A program made the translations under genes and the position numbers. Below the pieces are notes generated by a model that was given only the letters and a program-made list of their open reading frames with translations, was not told the origin of the DNA and did not search any database. From contig CAYMJV010000021.1 of NCBI GenBank assembly GCA_964390545.1, forward strand, positions 1 to 38,528: a DNA stretch of 38,528 bases, in the 5' to 3' direction. Each line of letters opens with the position of its first letter. Positions within the stretch are counted from its first letter, which is position 1. Origin of the DNA: CAYMJV01 sp964390545. GTDB taxonomy: Bacteria > Desulfobacterota > BSN033 > UBA1163. Positions 24,295 to 32,709 of this stretch are shown here, one piece after another.

Positions 24295-25554
24295 ATGAAA
24301 CAACTAAGAGATGTCTATGTGATCGGAGCTTATAGCACACAGTTTAAGAGATGGTTCGAAAAATCACTGAAAGATCTAACCCGGGACACCTATTTGGCTG
24401 TTCTTGAAGATGCGGGAATGAAAAATGGAAAAGACATTGAATTTGCTTGGTTCTCCAATTGTGCCATGGGAGTCCTTTGGGGTCAGGATCTCATCCGCGG
24501 TCATGTCTGCTTTGCCCCGCTGGTAGAGCAAGGCCTCTTTCCTGAACGGGTACCGTTGATCAATGTGGAAGGGGCATGTGCCAGTGCCTCCATGGCGTTT
24601 CACGGTGCATGGAAAGATATCCTCAGCGGGACCTGTGATGCCTCTTTGGCCATTGGCGTGGACAAGTTTTACCATCCGGATAAAGACAAAGTCCTGTTAG
24701 CCTATGAGCAGGGGATTGATCTCGAAGAAAAGGGAAGGCTGACCAAAGAGTATAAAGTGGTGGCCTCAGAATGTGGACGGGATTTTGAACAAGGCCCAGG
24801 CCATACCCTTTTTATGGACACCTATGCACTGCAGGCATGCTGGCATATGTGGAAATGGGGAACCACTCGGGAACAGATCGCCATAGGTGCTTCGAAGAAT
24901 CATTACCATGGTTCTCTGAATCCAAAGGCCCAGTATCAATTTGAGGTTCCTGTCGAGAAGGTGCTGTCAGATTATGAAGTGAGTTACCCATTAACCCGCT
25001 CGATGTGTGCTCCTATCGGGGACGGGGGCGCTGCAGCTATCCTCTGCTCAGAAGATTTCCTGAAAAGCCAGCCACGTGAGGTACAAAAGCGAGCCGTAAA
25101 AGTGTTAGCCTGCGTGATGTCTGCGGGGAAACATCGACCCATCGAAGAACCGAGCCTGAGCAAATGGGCCGCAGACCGGGCCTATCAAATGGCTCGAATC
25201 GGGCCTCAGGACATCGATGTCGCTGAGGTCCATGACGCCACTTCCTTCTGTGAAATCTATCAAGTGGAGATGATGGGATTCTGTCCCATTGGACAAGGCG
25301 GAAAATTTATTGAGTCAGGTGCAACGAAACTCGGAGGAAAGCTTCCCATCAACACCTCCGGTGGTCTGGTCTCCAAAGGACATCCGGTTGGAGCCACCGG
25401 TCTGTCAATGATCTATGAAATTGTAACTCAGCTTCGAGGAGAGGCGGGGCCAAGGCAGGTGCCCCATGCCAAAATCGGTCTTATAGAAAATGGGGGCGGA
25501 GTCATCTCTGTTGAAGAATATTCGTGCGGTATCACTATACTTCAAAAAGAATAA
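24295..25554 (+). CDS. Thiolase family protein (acetyl-CoA acetyltransferase-like)
   Basis: A 419-residue thiolase-superfamily enzyme. Unlike the thiolase-like neighbour at 21233, it keeps the nucleophile, C95, in NVEGACASASMAF. The histidine loop SKGHPVGATGLSMIYE is intact. The end (IENGGGVISVEEYSCG) lacks the classical CGG motif, as in SCP2-type thiolases. An insertion near residues 125-165 (YHPDKDKV to ECGRDFEQGPGHT) makes it longer than its relatives. It lies 34 nt after BKACE and 33 nt before an acyl-CoA synthetase. It probably carries out true thiolysis of a 3-ketoacyl-CoA within the same pathway. Confidence 0.88.
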   Translation: MKQLRDVYVIGAYSTQFKRWFEKSLKDLTRDTYLAVLEDAGMKNGKDIEFAWFSNCAMGVLWGQDLIRGHVCFAPLVEQGLFPERVPLINVEGACASASMAFHGAWKDILSGTCDASLAIGVDKFYHPDKDKVLLAYEQGIDLEEKGRLTKEYKVVASECGRDFEQGPGHTLFMDTYALQACWHMWKWGTTREQIAIGASKNHYHGSLNPKAQYQFEVPVEKVLSDYEVSYPLTRSMCAPIGDGGAAAILCSEDFLKSQPREVQKRAVKVLACVMSAGKHRPIEEPSLSKWAADRAYQMARIGPQDIDVAEVHDATSFCEIYQVEMMGFCPIGQGGKFIESGATKLGGKLPINTSGGLVSKGHPVGATGLSMIYEIVTQLRGEAGPRQVPHAKIGLIENGGGVISVEEYSCGITILQKE

Positions 25555-25587
25555 AGGGAGTACCATTTCTAAAAGGAGGGATTTGCC

Positions 25588-27162
25588 ATGATCAGTCTAA
25601 CCATCAGTGATCTCTACGATCGTTGTATCACTTTTTTTGGAAACAGGAAGGCCCTCACCTATAACGACAAGAGTTACACTTTCAGGGAGATGGGAGAAAA
25701 TGGCAACCGCCTGGTCAACGCGCTCCAGTCGCTCGGGCTTAAGAAAGGAGATCGGATCGCGTTCCTGATGGCCAATTGCCCTGAATACATCTTTTGTGAG
25801 TATGCGGTGGCGAAGATGGCCGGGATTCGCGTTCCTCTGGCCGTCCTTCTCAGTTCAAGCGATCACATCTTCATGATGAATCAATCGGAGTGTTTGGCAT
25901 TAGTTTACCATGAGCGGTTGGCTGCGAGGGTGAAGGAAATGATCCCCCATCTGACCACGATTAAACATTTTATCTGTATCGGTGGAGATCCTTCATCCGT
26001 CATGCAGGGGCATCTTCATCTACAGACTCTTCTTGCCAAATATCCCCCAACGGCTAAAAAAGTGGAGGTCGATCCTGAAGAGCTTGCTTCCATCTATTAC
26101 ACCGGTGGTACGACTGGAAAACCAAAAGGGGTCATGCTTTCTCATCGGTCTTGGGCCTATACCTATCTGATTGAAATGCTCGAACTCGGATTGGGTTGGA
26201 ACGAGGTCTTTGCATTTCCCACTCCCCTCACCCATGCAGGCGGCTGTCTGATGATACCCATTTTAATCCGAGGGGGGAGGTGTGTGATTCTGGATCATTT
26301 TGACCCAAAAATCTTTCTCGAGGCGGTTCAAAAAGAAAGGATCACTTCAACCTTTATCGTTCCGACCATGATCTATGTCTTGTTGGATTATCCCGATCTG
26401 AAAAAATATGACGTCAGCAGTCTTCGAAATATCATCTATGGGGCTTCTGTCATCGCACCGGACCGGTTGAAACAGGCCCTCAACGTCTTCGGTCCCATTT
26501 TTACCCAACTCTATGGCCAGACCGAAGCACCCATGATGTTCAGCGTGCTGTCCAGGGGAGAACATATCGTGGCGAATCCGGAGAGGGAAAAGATGATTTT
26601 GAGCTCCTGCGGTAGGCCCACTTTTCACACCAATGTAAGACTCCTGGACGACAAAGGTCACGAAGTCAACACCGGGGAGAGCGGAGAAGTCGTCGTTCGT
26701 TGCACCAATACCATGAGCGGATATTTCAAAAATCCTGAGGTCACGGCTGAAACCCTGAGAGACGGATGGCTCTATACCGGCGATATTGCTCGATTCGATG
26801 ACGAGGGTTTTATGTACATTGTCGACCGCAAAAAAGATATGATCGTGAGCGGTGGGTTCAACATCTTTCCCCGTGAAATCGAGGATGTCCTTTTCGCGCA
26901 TCCTTCTGTAAAGAATGCAGCAGTGATCGGTGTCCCCCATTCCAAGTGGGGCGAAGAGGTGAAGGCGATTGTTGTGCTTCACGAAGGGAAATCGGCAACA
27001 GAAGAGGAACTGATCTCCTTCGTCAAAGATCGTAAAGGGAGCTTAATGACGCCAAAAACAGTAGAATTTTGGGACGCCATTCCTTTAACAAACCTTGGAA
27101 AGGTGGACAAGAAAGCGATGCGGGATAAGTATTGGCACGGTGAAGCTCGAAGGGTCCATTAA
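25588..27162 (+). CDS. Acyl-CoA synthetase (AMP-forming), class I ANL
   Basis: A 524-residue AMP-forming acid-CoA ligase. The phosphate loop YTGGTTGKPKG lies at 171-181, YGQTEAPMMF near 306, the adenylate Asp region GWLYTGDIARFD and hinge DRKKDMIVSGGFNIFPREIE follow, and catalytic Lys505 lies in LGKVDKKAM. It resembles the FadD13/FadD3-like group of medium-length ligases that activate fatty, alicyclic or steroid acids, but the substrate is not determined. It is the last gene of the rightward operon and is followed by a good terminator. The strong AAAGGAGG upstream of ATG 25588 supports the start. Confidence 0.92.
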   Translation: MISLTISDLYDRCITFFGNRKALTYNDKSYTFREMGENGNRLVNALQSLGLKKGDRIAFLMANCPEYIFCEYAVAKMAGIRVPLAVLLSSSDHIFMMNQSECLALVYHERLAARVKEMIPHLTTIKHFICIGGDPSSVMQGHLHLQTLLAKYPPTAKKVEVDPEELASIYYTGGTTGKPKGVMLSHRSWAYTYLIEMLELGLGWNEVFAFPTPLTHAGGCLMIPILIRGGRCVILDHFDPKIFLEAVQKERITSTFIVPTMIYVLLDYPDLKKYDVSSLRNIIYGASVIAPDRLKQALNVFGPIFTQLYGQTEAPMMFSVLSRGEHIVANPEREKMILSSCGRPTFHTNVRLLDDKGHEVNTGESGEVVVRCTNTMSGYFKNPEVTAETLRDGWLYTGDIARFDDEGFMYIVDRKKDMIVSGGFNIFPREIEDVLFAHPSVKNAAVIGVPHSKWGEEVKAIVVLHEGKSATEEELISFVKDRKGSLMTPKTVEFWDAIPLTNLGKVDKKAMRDKYWHGEARRVH

Positions 27163-27227
27163 AAAATTAAGAAAGAAACCTGCGAAAATAAGGAATCCTA
27201 TCAAAAAGGGAGGAATATCGAGAGTCA

Positions 27228-27257
27228 GGCCTCGCTCCAAAAGAGCGAGGCCCTTTT
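27228..27257 (+). terminator. Rho-independent terminator of the rightward operon
   Basis: A perfect 10-bp stem, GGCCTCGCTC (27228-27237) with GAGCGAGGCC (27243-27252), encloses a 5-nt loop and is followed by CTTTTCTC. It lies between two convergent genes. The opposite strand has no T tract after the stem, so it terminates the plus strand only. Confidence 0.85.
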
Positions 27258-27331
27258 CTCAATTTCTCCGACTCAGATTGCTACCTGAACAACTGCTGCA
27301 TCTCCTTGGGCTGTTTTAACGTATGGAAGGA

Positions 27332-28984
27332 TTAAGAAGAACAGGAAATCTTCCTTTTAATATCTTCGATTAATACCTTCTTGTCCACCTTCTCCGCTTT
27401 TGTGAGCGGCATGTCTTCAATGAATTCGATCCTTTCCGGAAATTGAAGTACAGAGGCCTTTCTTTCTTTCAGATGAGCTATGATTTTGTCGAAGTTCAGG
27501 TTGGCCCCAGGCTTGGGCTGAATGTAGGCGCAGACCCTCTCACCCATCACCGGGTCGGGCATGGGAATGACTGCGACGATCGCCACCCCGGGGTGACCAA
27601 TGATCAGGCTCTCGATTTCCGTGGCACTAATGCTTTCTCCTCCCCGATTAATCATCTCCTTGAGACGGCCTGTGATCGTAACGTTACCTGCTTCATCAAT
27701 CTTGATAACATCCCCAGTTCTAAAAAAACCCTCTTTATTAAATGCCATTTTATTCTCTTCGGGTGCCTTATAGTAGCCTGTGAAGACACCAGGTCCTTTG
27801 ATGATCAGCTCTCCGGGAGTATTCGGGGGGAGTTCTTTCCCGTTTCTGTCGACGACCTTATAAGTGTCATAAGGGCAGGTGGGCCTTCCGACGGTGTGGA
27901 GGATGGTCTGGGGGTTATCCTCTGAACGCGTAATCGTCGTCTGACCTTCAGTGCCCCCATAGCCGTTGAAAAAGGTGACGCCGAGCTTCTCCCACACCCC
28001 CTTGATAATCTCCGACTGGCTTACACCACCCCCACAATGCATCTTTTTCAATGAGCTCAGGTTATAATCCTTTAGACCCTCGAAATCGATCAACCTCTTG
28101 GCTAGGGTAGGCACCCATACGATCGCAGTCACTTTCTCCTGCTGAATCGTTTGGCATATGTCCCTTGGATCCATGGAATCCAGAAAGACCGTTTTCCCAA
28201 AAGTGAAAAGGCTCCCGCAGAGACCCTTGGTGAATGTCAGGTCGTGCCCTATGGGGCCTGCAAGCAAACAGGTGTCGTGGATATCCATCTCCCAGGCTCT
28301 GGCTGCGCATTCTATACCGCAGATCAAGCTATTGTGGGTGCGGGGTACGACTTTAGGTAAACCGGTCGTCCCACCCGTAGGACCCATATGGGCTACTTGC
28401 ATCGGGTCAGGCCTCCTCTTGGCCAACCTGCCAAGGTCTCTTTCCTTGAGCTTTGTTTGTTCAATCATCGTCTCAAGATTGAGCAGGCGCCTGTGTCTCC
28501 CCCCTCTCACAAGGATAACCTGTTTAATCTTGGGACTATTTTTCAATACATCTCTTATGATGGGTAAGTAATCTGTCTTTCTGTATTTCTCCGGGACGAT
28601 CCAAGAAGTTGCTGCGGTGAGGCGAAAAAGATGGTTAATTTCATATGGCCGATACCTGTCGATTAATAAAACCGGAATGGCTCCAATCTTCTGGAGGGCG
28701 AAATAGGAATAAACGAACTCACTCCAGTTCGGCAACTGGACCAATACGCGATCCATTGTTTTGATCCCAAGTTCCATGAGGCTGATGGCTAGCCTATTGA
28801 CCATCTCCCTCACTTGGGAATAGGTAAGCCGACTTTTGTCATCCACCAGGGCCTCTTTGTTAGGATAAATATCTGCAGCCTTGTCCAGTAGGTCCCCGAG
28901 GGTCAGCCCAGCCCACCATCCCAACCGATTATATTTCTCAGCATCCTCTTTCCTATATGGGGTGAATCCTTTCAACAGCTTCAT
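27332..28984 (-). CDS. Acid-CoA ligase / aryl adenylate synthase-like ANL enzyme
   Basis: A 550-residue ANL enzyme. I place the start at ATG 28984 (MKLLKGFTPYRKED), because the conserved FTPY...YNRLGWWAGLTLGDLL opening is that of EntE/DhbE-like (2,3-dihydroxybenzoyl) adenylate synthases; the 26 codons in front are unlike the family. The phosphate loop GPTGGTTGLPK is at 201-211, then YGGTEGQTTITRSED and KEMINRGGESISATEIE. The EntE-type 'HNYP' aryl-acid contact is replaced by GPIGHDLTF, as in general acid-CoA ligases. It is therefore more likely an aromatic, alicyclic or other acid-CoA ligase than a siderophore enzyme, and no carrier-protein genes are nearby. It follows the TRAP transporter genes and probably activates the imported acid. 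Confidence 0.88.
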   Translation of the reverse strand: MKLLKGFTPYRKEDAEKYNRLGWWAGLTLGDLLDKAADIYPNKEALVDDKSRLTYSQVREMVNRLAISLMELGIKTMDRVLVQLPNWSEFVYSYFALQKIGAIPVLLIDRYRPYEINHLFRLTAATSWIVPEKYRKTDYLPIIRDVLKNSPKIKQVILVRGGRHRRLLNLETMIEQTKLKERDLGRLAKRRPDPMQVAHMGPTGGTTGLPKVVPRTHNSLICGIECAARAWEMDIHDTCLLAGPIGHDLTFTKGLCGSLFTFGKTVFLDSMDPRDICQTIQQEKVTAIVWVPTLAKRLIDFEGLKDYNLSSLKKMHCGGGVSQSEIIKGVWEKLGVTFFNGYGGTEGQTTITRSEDNPQTILHTVGRPTCPYDTYKVVDRNGKELPPNTPGELIIKGPGVFTGYYKAPEENKMAFNKEGFFRTGDVIKIDEAGNVTITGRLKEMINRGGESISATEIESLIIGHPGVAIVAVIPMPDPVMGERVCAYIQPKPGANLNFDKIIAHLKERKASVLQFPERIEFIEDMPLTKAEKVDKKVLIEDIKRKISCSS

Positions 28985-29024
28985 AAAAACTCCATAACCT
29001 AAAAGATTATTTAGGGAATAACCC

Positions 29025-29129
29025 TCAATTCCTCCCCTCTCTTTTTTGTAAAAAGGGTGCAAGATTGTGATGCAGTTCTATAAGGTGATTTTCCCCCCAA
29101 TGAGTGATGAGATCTTGAATCTCAAGCAA
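29025..29129 (-). CDS. Possible 34-aa small protein (TTG start)
   Basis: Between dctM and the ligase gene a very strong ribosome-binding site (AAAGGAGG on the minus strand) stands 10-11 nt before a TTG that opens a 34-codon frame. The frame contains the residues ITHWGENHLIELHHNLAPF. It has no relative I recognise and no membrane segment. The rest of the 212-bp gap shows nothing else. It may be a real small protein, a decayed gene, or a ribosome site left over from a deletion. Confidence 0.3.
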   Translation of the reverse strand: MLEIQDLITHWGENHLIELHHNLAPFLQKREGRN

Positions 29130-29196
29130 TAGATCTATGCCTCCTTTCCAAGATAGGTCTTGATGGCGACCGGGTTTGGTCTAGATATCCGTTGAA

Positions 29197-30498
29197 TCAT
29201 TTTATGAGCCCAGGCAATATCAGAGCAAGTTTGGGGAAAGCCATCAATATGCCTGTATTAATTAATATTGCAATTAGAAATGGAAATATTCCCTTAAAAA
29301 TCTTCTCCAGAGGGACCTCCGGAGCGATCCCCTTGATGACATAGACATTGACTCCTACCGGCGGTGTAATCACCCCCATCTCAGCTACCAAAACAATAAT
29401 CACTCCAAACCATATGGGATTAAATCCAAGACGAACCACCACCGGGTAGATGACGGGGACCGTCAGCACCACCAAAGCCATCGAATCCATGAAACAGCCC
29501 CCTATCAAATAGATGAAGACAATCACTCCCATAATAGCCATGGGCGGCAAAGGAAGTTTCTCTACCCAATCCGCCAGTATAAAAGGAATCGTAGAAACAG
29601 CCATGAAATGGCCAAATACGGTAGCACCGGTAATGACGCAAAGAACCATGCAAGCGGTCCGTAACCCATCCCTGGTGGACTCAATAAATACCCGCCAATT
29701 GAGTTCCCGCCTTACCAAGCCAATCACCAGGGCCCCAGCTGCCCCGATCCCCCCTGCCTGAGTCGGAGTAAACCAACCGAGGAATAACCCTCCTATCACC
29801 AGGCCAAATAGAATCAAGGCCTCAAAAATCCCTACCAGGGCCTTTCCCTTTGCTTTGAAATTCGTGGAGGCCCCGGCTGGAGCACAGGCGGGATTTCGCC
29901 AGCACCAAAGACCCACCACGATAAGGAATAGAAAAGTGAGGATGATCCCAGGAATAATTCCTGCTATAAAAAGCTTGCCGATGGACTGCTCGGTAATAAT
30001 CCCATAAACAAGAAAGATCGTGCTTGGAGGAATGAGAATGCCAAGGGTACCGGCACTGGCAACACATCCCGTGGCGAAGGTCTCATCGTAATGATACCTC
30101 TTCATCTCTGGAAGGGCGATCTTCCCGATGGTGGCTGCCGTGGCCGCTGTCGATCCACAGATGGCAGCAAAAAAACCACAGGCCACGACCGTGGCCATCG
30201 TCAACCCCCCACGAAGATTCCCCAAAATCGTATAAGCGGCATCATAAAGCCTTTTCCCAATCCCTGAGGCAAAGGCAAAGGAACCCATCAGGATAAACAT
30301 CGGAATCGCACTGATAGGGAAGTTGGAGAATTGCTCAAAAAAGTCCCGGGCCAAAAGTTTGATGCCTCCATGAAAAGAACCCAGGTAGGAAAAGCCAAGG
30401 AACCCGACAAAAGCCATGGAAAAGGCAACGGGCATCTTGAGGAGAAACAGAAAGACGAGCAAGAAGATTCCAATGATACCTACATTAACGGGATCCAT
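29197..30498 (-). CDS. dctM: TRAP transporter large permease DctM
   Basis: A 433-residue integral membrane protein of the TRAP large permease family with about twelve hydrophobic segments. Family features include FFAAICGSTAATAATIGKIALP, AGTLGILIPPSTIFLVYGI and GCFMDSMALVVLTVPVIYPV in the two substrate-binding hairpin repeats, and GVITPPVGVNVYVIKGIAP near the C-terminus. It overlaps dctQ by 14 bp. It drives sodium-coupled uptake of an organic acid delivered by the DctP protein encoded upstream. Ligand identity is unknown. The downstream acid-CoA ligase suggests a carboxylate that is activated on entry. Confidence 0.95.
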   Translation of the reverse strand: MDPVNVGIIGIFLLVFLFLLKMPVAFSMAFVGFLGFSYLGSFHGGIKLLARDFFEQFSNFPISAIPMFILMGSFAFASGIGKRLYDAAYTILGNLRGGLTMATVVACGFFAAICGSTAATAATIGKIALPEMKRYHYDETFATGCVASAGTLGILIPPSTIFLVYGIITEQSIGKLFIAGIIPGIILTFLFLIVVGLWCWRNPACAPAGASTNFKAKGKALVGIFEALILFGLVIGGLFLGWFTPTQAGGIGAAGALVIGLVRRELNWRVFIESTRDGLRTACMVLCVITGATVFGHFMAVSTIPFILADWVEKLPLPPMAIMGVIVFIYLIGGCFMDSMALVVLTVPVIYPVVVRLGFNPIWFGVIIVLVAEMGVITPPVGVNVYVIKGIAPEVPLEKIFKGIFPFLIAILINTGILMAFPKLALILPGLIK

Positions 30499-31006
30499 GA
30501 CTGAATACCTCGTTTAGGGATTTGAGGACTTCTATCAGAAAGACCAGACAAACCGGAATACAACAGAAGGCGATGAGGTAAGCAAACGGGTAAAAAGGCA
30601 AATGGGACGTTGAGCCGATCTCTCCTGCTTTCTGCAAAGAGTGACCGTAAACATAACTCTGCCATACGATGAGAACGAAGAGAATCAATGACAAAAAAGA
30701 ACTGATACTCGTGATCGCTGCCCGGATGCGCTTTGGAAATCTATCGATGATAAATTCTACCCGAATATGCCGGCCAAGAATGAGGGTAAAGGCTATGGCA
30801 GGAGCGATGGCTACGATCTGCGAAAAGCTAATAACCTCCGTGACTCCCGGAAGAGGCCATAGAAAAAGCTTCGCCCCCACCACATCAACGAAATTGGCAA
30901 GAAACATTAGCAGTATTCCGATCACTCCAGCCCACTCGAGGGAACGACTGAATCCCCTCGTAAACTTATCCAGTTGATTTAACCACTTCTCCAATTTCGT
31001 CCCCAT
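30485..31006 (-). CDS. dctQ: TRAP transporter small permease DctQ
   Basis: A 173-residue membrane protein with four hydrophobic segments, as expected for DctQ. Segments include VIGILLMFLANFVDVVGAKLF and ILGRHIRVEFIIDRFPKRIR, the latter resembling the conserved polar loop of the family. ATG 31006 follows a GGGGGA ribosome site. Its 3' end overlaps dctM by 14 bp. The gap to dctP (216 bp) is filled mostly by a palindromic repeat element. Confidence 0.92.
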   Translation of the reverse strand: MGTKLEKWLNQLDKFTRGFSRSLEWAGVIGILLMFLANFVDVVGAKLFLWPLPGVTEVISFSQIVAIAPAIAFTLILGRHIRVEFIIDRFPKRIRAAITSISSFLSLILFVLIVWQSYVYGHSLQKAGEIGSTSHLPFYPFAYLIAFCCIPVCLVFLIEVLKSLNEVFSHGSR

Positions 31007-31035
31007 TTTTTCCCCCGTTCACATTCCTCCCCTTT

Positions 31036-31190
31036 GGAGACTGTGTCGCAATGACAACATGCTAAAAAATGCCATGCTGAACCTTGTGCTGAACTTGTTT
31101 CAGTATAGTTTCAGCATCTGATAAAATCAAATGTTATGAGACCCTGAAATAAATTCAGGGTGACAAAAAAGTATTTGCGACACAGTCTCC
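31036..31190. repeat. MITE-like palindromic element with 16-bp perfect terminal repeats
   Basis: GGAGACTGTGTCGCAA (31036-31051) is repeated in perfect inverted form as TTGCGACACAGTCTCC (31175-31190). The 123-bp interior contains nested stems: ACCCTGAA/TTCAGGGT around ATAAA (31141-31161), and a TGCTGAAC...GTTTCAGCA-type stem near 31091-31121. There is no coding capacity. It lies between dctP and dctQ within one operon, so the transcript would contain a large cruciform-like fold. Confidence 0.8.
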
Positions 31191-31222
31191 TGAAGGGAGG
31201 GAATATCATTGAATAACAACGA

Positions 31223-32290
31223 TTACTTCACCCGAACTTCTGACGGACCCGTGGACGATTTGATTCCTAACTCTTTCTGTTTTTTCGTCCAGTACTCAAT
31301 TCTCATCCGTGCATAGTTAATCAATTCCCGGGTCTCTTTTTCCTGATACCCTGCGGCGACCATCGATTTTACATATTTGTCTACAACAGGTTCAACCGCT
31401 TTCTTCCATTTGGTGATCTCCGCACTCGGCAGTTCGATGAACTTTAACCCTGTTATCATGCCAAGTTTCTTTCCATCAATATCTATCTCATTCCACATTG
31501 TGGCAAATTTTTCTTCAAAAGGGTATTCGTTGAACATCTTCTGAATATCCGGTGGAAGTTTATTCCACAAGTCTTTGTTCATCACCACATAAAAAGCATC
31601 AACTTGGCCGATCGACCAGCATTCGGTCACATACTTTGTGACTTCAGCTAATCTAAAGGCCCTTAATGTTTCCATGGGAATCATCAGTCCATCAATCACT
31701 CTCTTTTGTACGGCCTCATAGGCTTCTGGCATAGGGATGGACCGCGGTGTTGCACCCAATGCGCTCACAGTCTCACCCACAAACCCCAGGCCTCTCAGCG
31801 TCATCCCTTTTAGATCTTCCATCTTGTAGACGGGCTTTGTGGCTGAAAGGACAACCTGGGCGGGAGCCGCATGCATGGAAAGCACATGGACCTTATCCCA
31901 TTCTTTGGGCTTGAATTGCCTATAGAAGTTGTTGATTACATGATTTGCCACCCATGCATTGGGAAAGCCAAGAGGGAGGTTAAAAGTCTCTGTCATCCGA
32001 AAGCGACCGAAATTATAGCCAATGTGAGAAAAGCCTATGTCTGCAATCCCTTCAAAGACTCCGTCATAGATTTTCGGAGCAGTAAGCAGGGTGCCAGCAG
32101 GGAAGAAACGAATTTTCAATTGACCCCCGGAGCGAGCCTCAAAATCCCTAATGAATTCCTCACAGATTTTGGATTGCTGGGCAGGAACGGGAAAGTAATT
32201 ACAGAATTTCAATTCTATTGCTCCCCAAACGATCGAAGGCACCAATGCAGCGATTAAGACCAGACAGATGAAGATTCCTTTAGGTTTCAT
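31223..32290 (-). CDS. dctP: TRAP transporter substrate-binding protein DctP
   Basis: A 355-residue periplasmic solute-binding protein. The signal peptide covers about residues 1-23 (KGIFICLVLIAALVPSIVWG, then A). Family elements are the MEDLKGMTLRGLG strand, with the conserved Arg that usually binds the ligand carboxylate, and DGLMIPMETLRAFRLAEVTKY. ATG 32290 has AGGAGGTAAA upstream. It is the first gene of the TRAP set. Most family ligands are carboxylates such as C4-dicarboxylates, keto acids or aromatic acids; which one binds here cannot be told. Confidence 0.93.
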   Translation of the reverse strand: MKPKGIFICLVLIAALVPSIVWGAIELKFCNYFPVPAQQSKICEEFIRDFEARSGGQLKIRFFPAGTLLTAPKIYDGVFEGIADIGFSHIGYNFGRFRMTETFNLPLGFPNAWVANHVINNFYRQFKPKEWDKVHVLSMHAAPAQVVLSATKPVYKMEDLKGMTLRGLGFVGETVSALGATPRSIPMPEAYEAVQKRVIDGLMIPMETLRAFRLAEVTKYVTECWSIGQVDAFYVVMNKDLWNKLPPDIQKMFNEYPFEEKFATMWNEIDIDGKKLGMITGLKFIELPSAEITKWKKAVEPVVDKYVKSMVAAGYQEKETRELINYARMRIEYWTKKQKELGIKSSTGPSEVRVK

Positions 32291-32428
32291 ATGGATTTAC
32301 CTCCTATTTAGAATTAAGTAAGATAATACCTCCCTTCTAGACTCTCGCTAATCCAATTGCACCTCCTTTCCCCCTCAATATCTTGTAGAGTGCATAGTGC
32401 CTGCCTACCTCAGGCAAGGGTAGAAAAT

Positions 32429-32456
32429 ATCATAAAAATTAATACTTTAGAATCAA
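32429..32456 (-). promoter_or_regulatory. Candidate promoter of the dctP operon
   Basis: On the minus strand TTGATT (forward 32451-32456) is followed after 16 bp by TATGAT (forward 32429-32434). The leader to the dctP ATG would be about 130 nt and contains a small GCCT/AGGC hairpin near 32400. Confidence 0.5.
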
Positions 32457-32589
32457 AAAAAACAATATAAGAAACTATTCTCCGGCCAAAACCGGGGGTG
32501 CCAAAGTTGATATTTACAGAGTAGCTCCTGAAATGGTGAAGATCTCTTGATCCGCCAGGAGAGAGAAATCACCTAGAAAGGAGCCAGCG

Positions 32590-32703
32590 ATGAAGACGAT
32601 ATTACGAATTGGTGAGGGTGTCAAGGCACGGGTTGAAGGCACCCCTCAATCGATTGGGACTGTTTCAAGAATTAGGGATCAGCTTTTAAAGAGAAAATTA
32701 TAA
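32590..32703 (+). CDS. Possible 37-aa small protein or gene remnant
   Basis: ATG 32590 is preceded by AAAGGAG with a 6-nt spacer and opens a 37-codon frame. The frame holds the residues RIGEGVKARVEG, then GTVSRIRDQLLKRKL, a basic amphipathic end. It ends at TAA 32701-32703, just before the acyl-CoA dehydrogenase fossil on the other strand. About 37 nt upstream another short plus-strand frame ends with GAKVDIYRVAPEMVKIS and a stop (32550-32552), which also looks protein-like. I recognise neither. They may be a small operon or remnants of larger genes within this 569-bp gap. Confidence 0.35.
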   Translation: MKTILRIGEGVKARVEGTPQSIGTVSRIRDQLLKRKL

Positions 32704-32709
32704 AAACCA

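Noticed and set aside
27332..28984. Siderophore 2,3-dihydroxybenzoate-AMP ligase (entE)
   Set aside because: The aryl-acid contact motif is not kept, there are no carrier-protein, condensation or isochorismate genes, and it follows a TRAP transporter.
31036..31190. A complete insertion sequence
   Set aside because: Good inverted ends but only 155 bp and no transposase, so at most a non-autonomous element.
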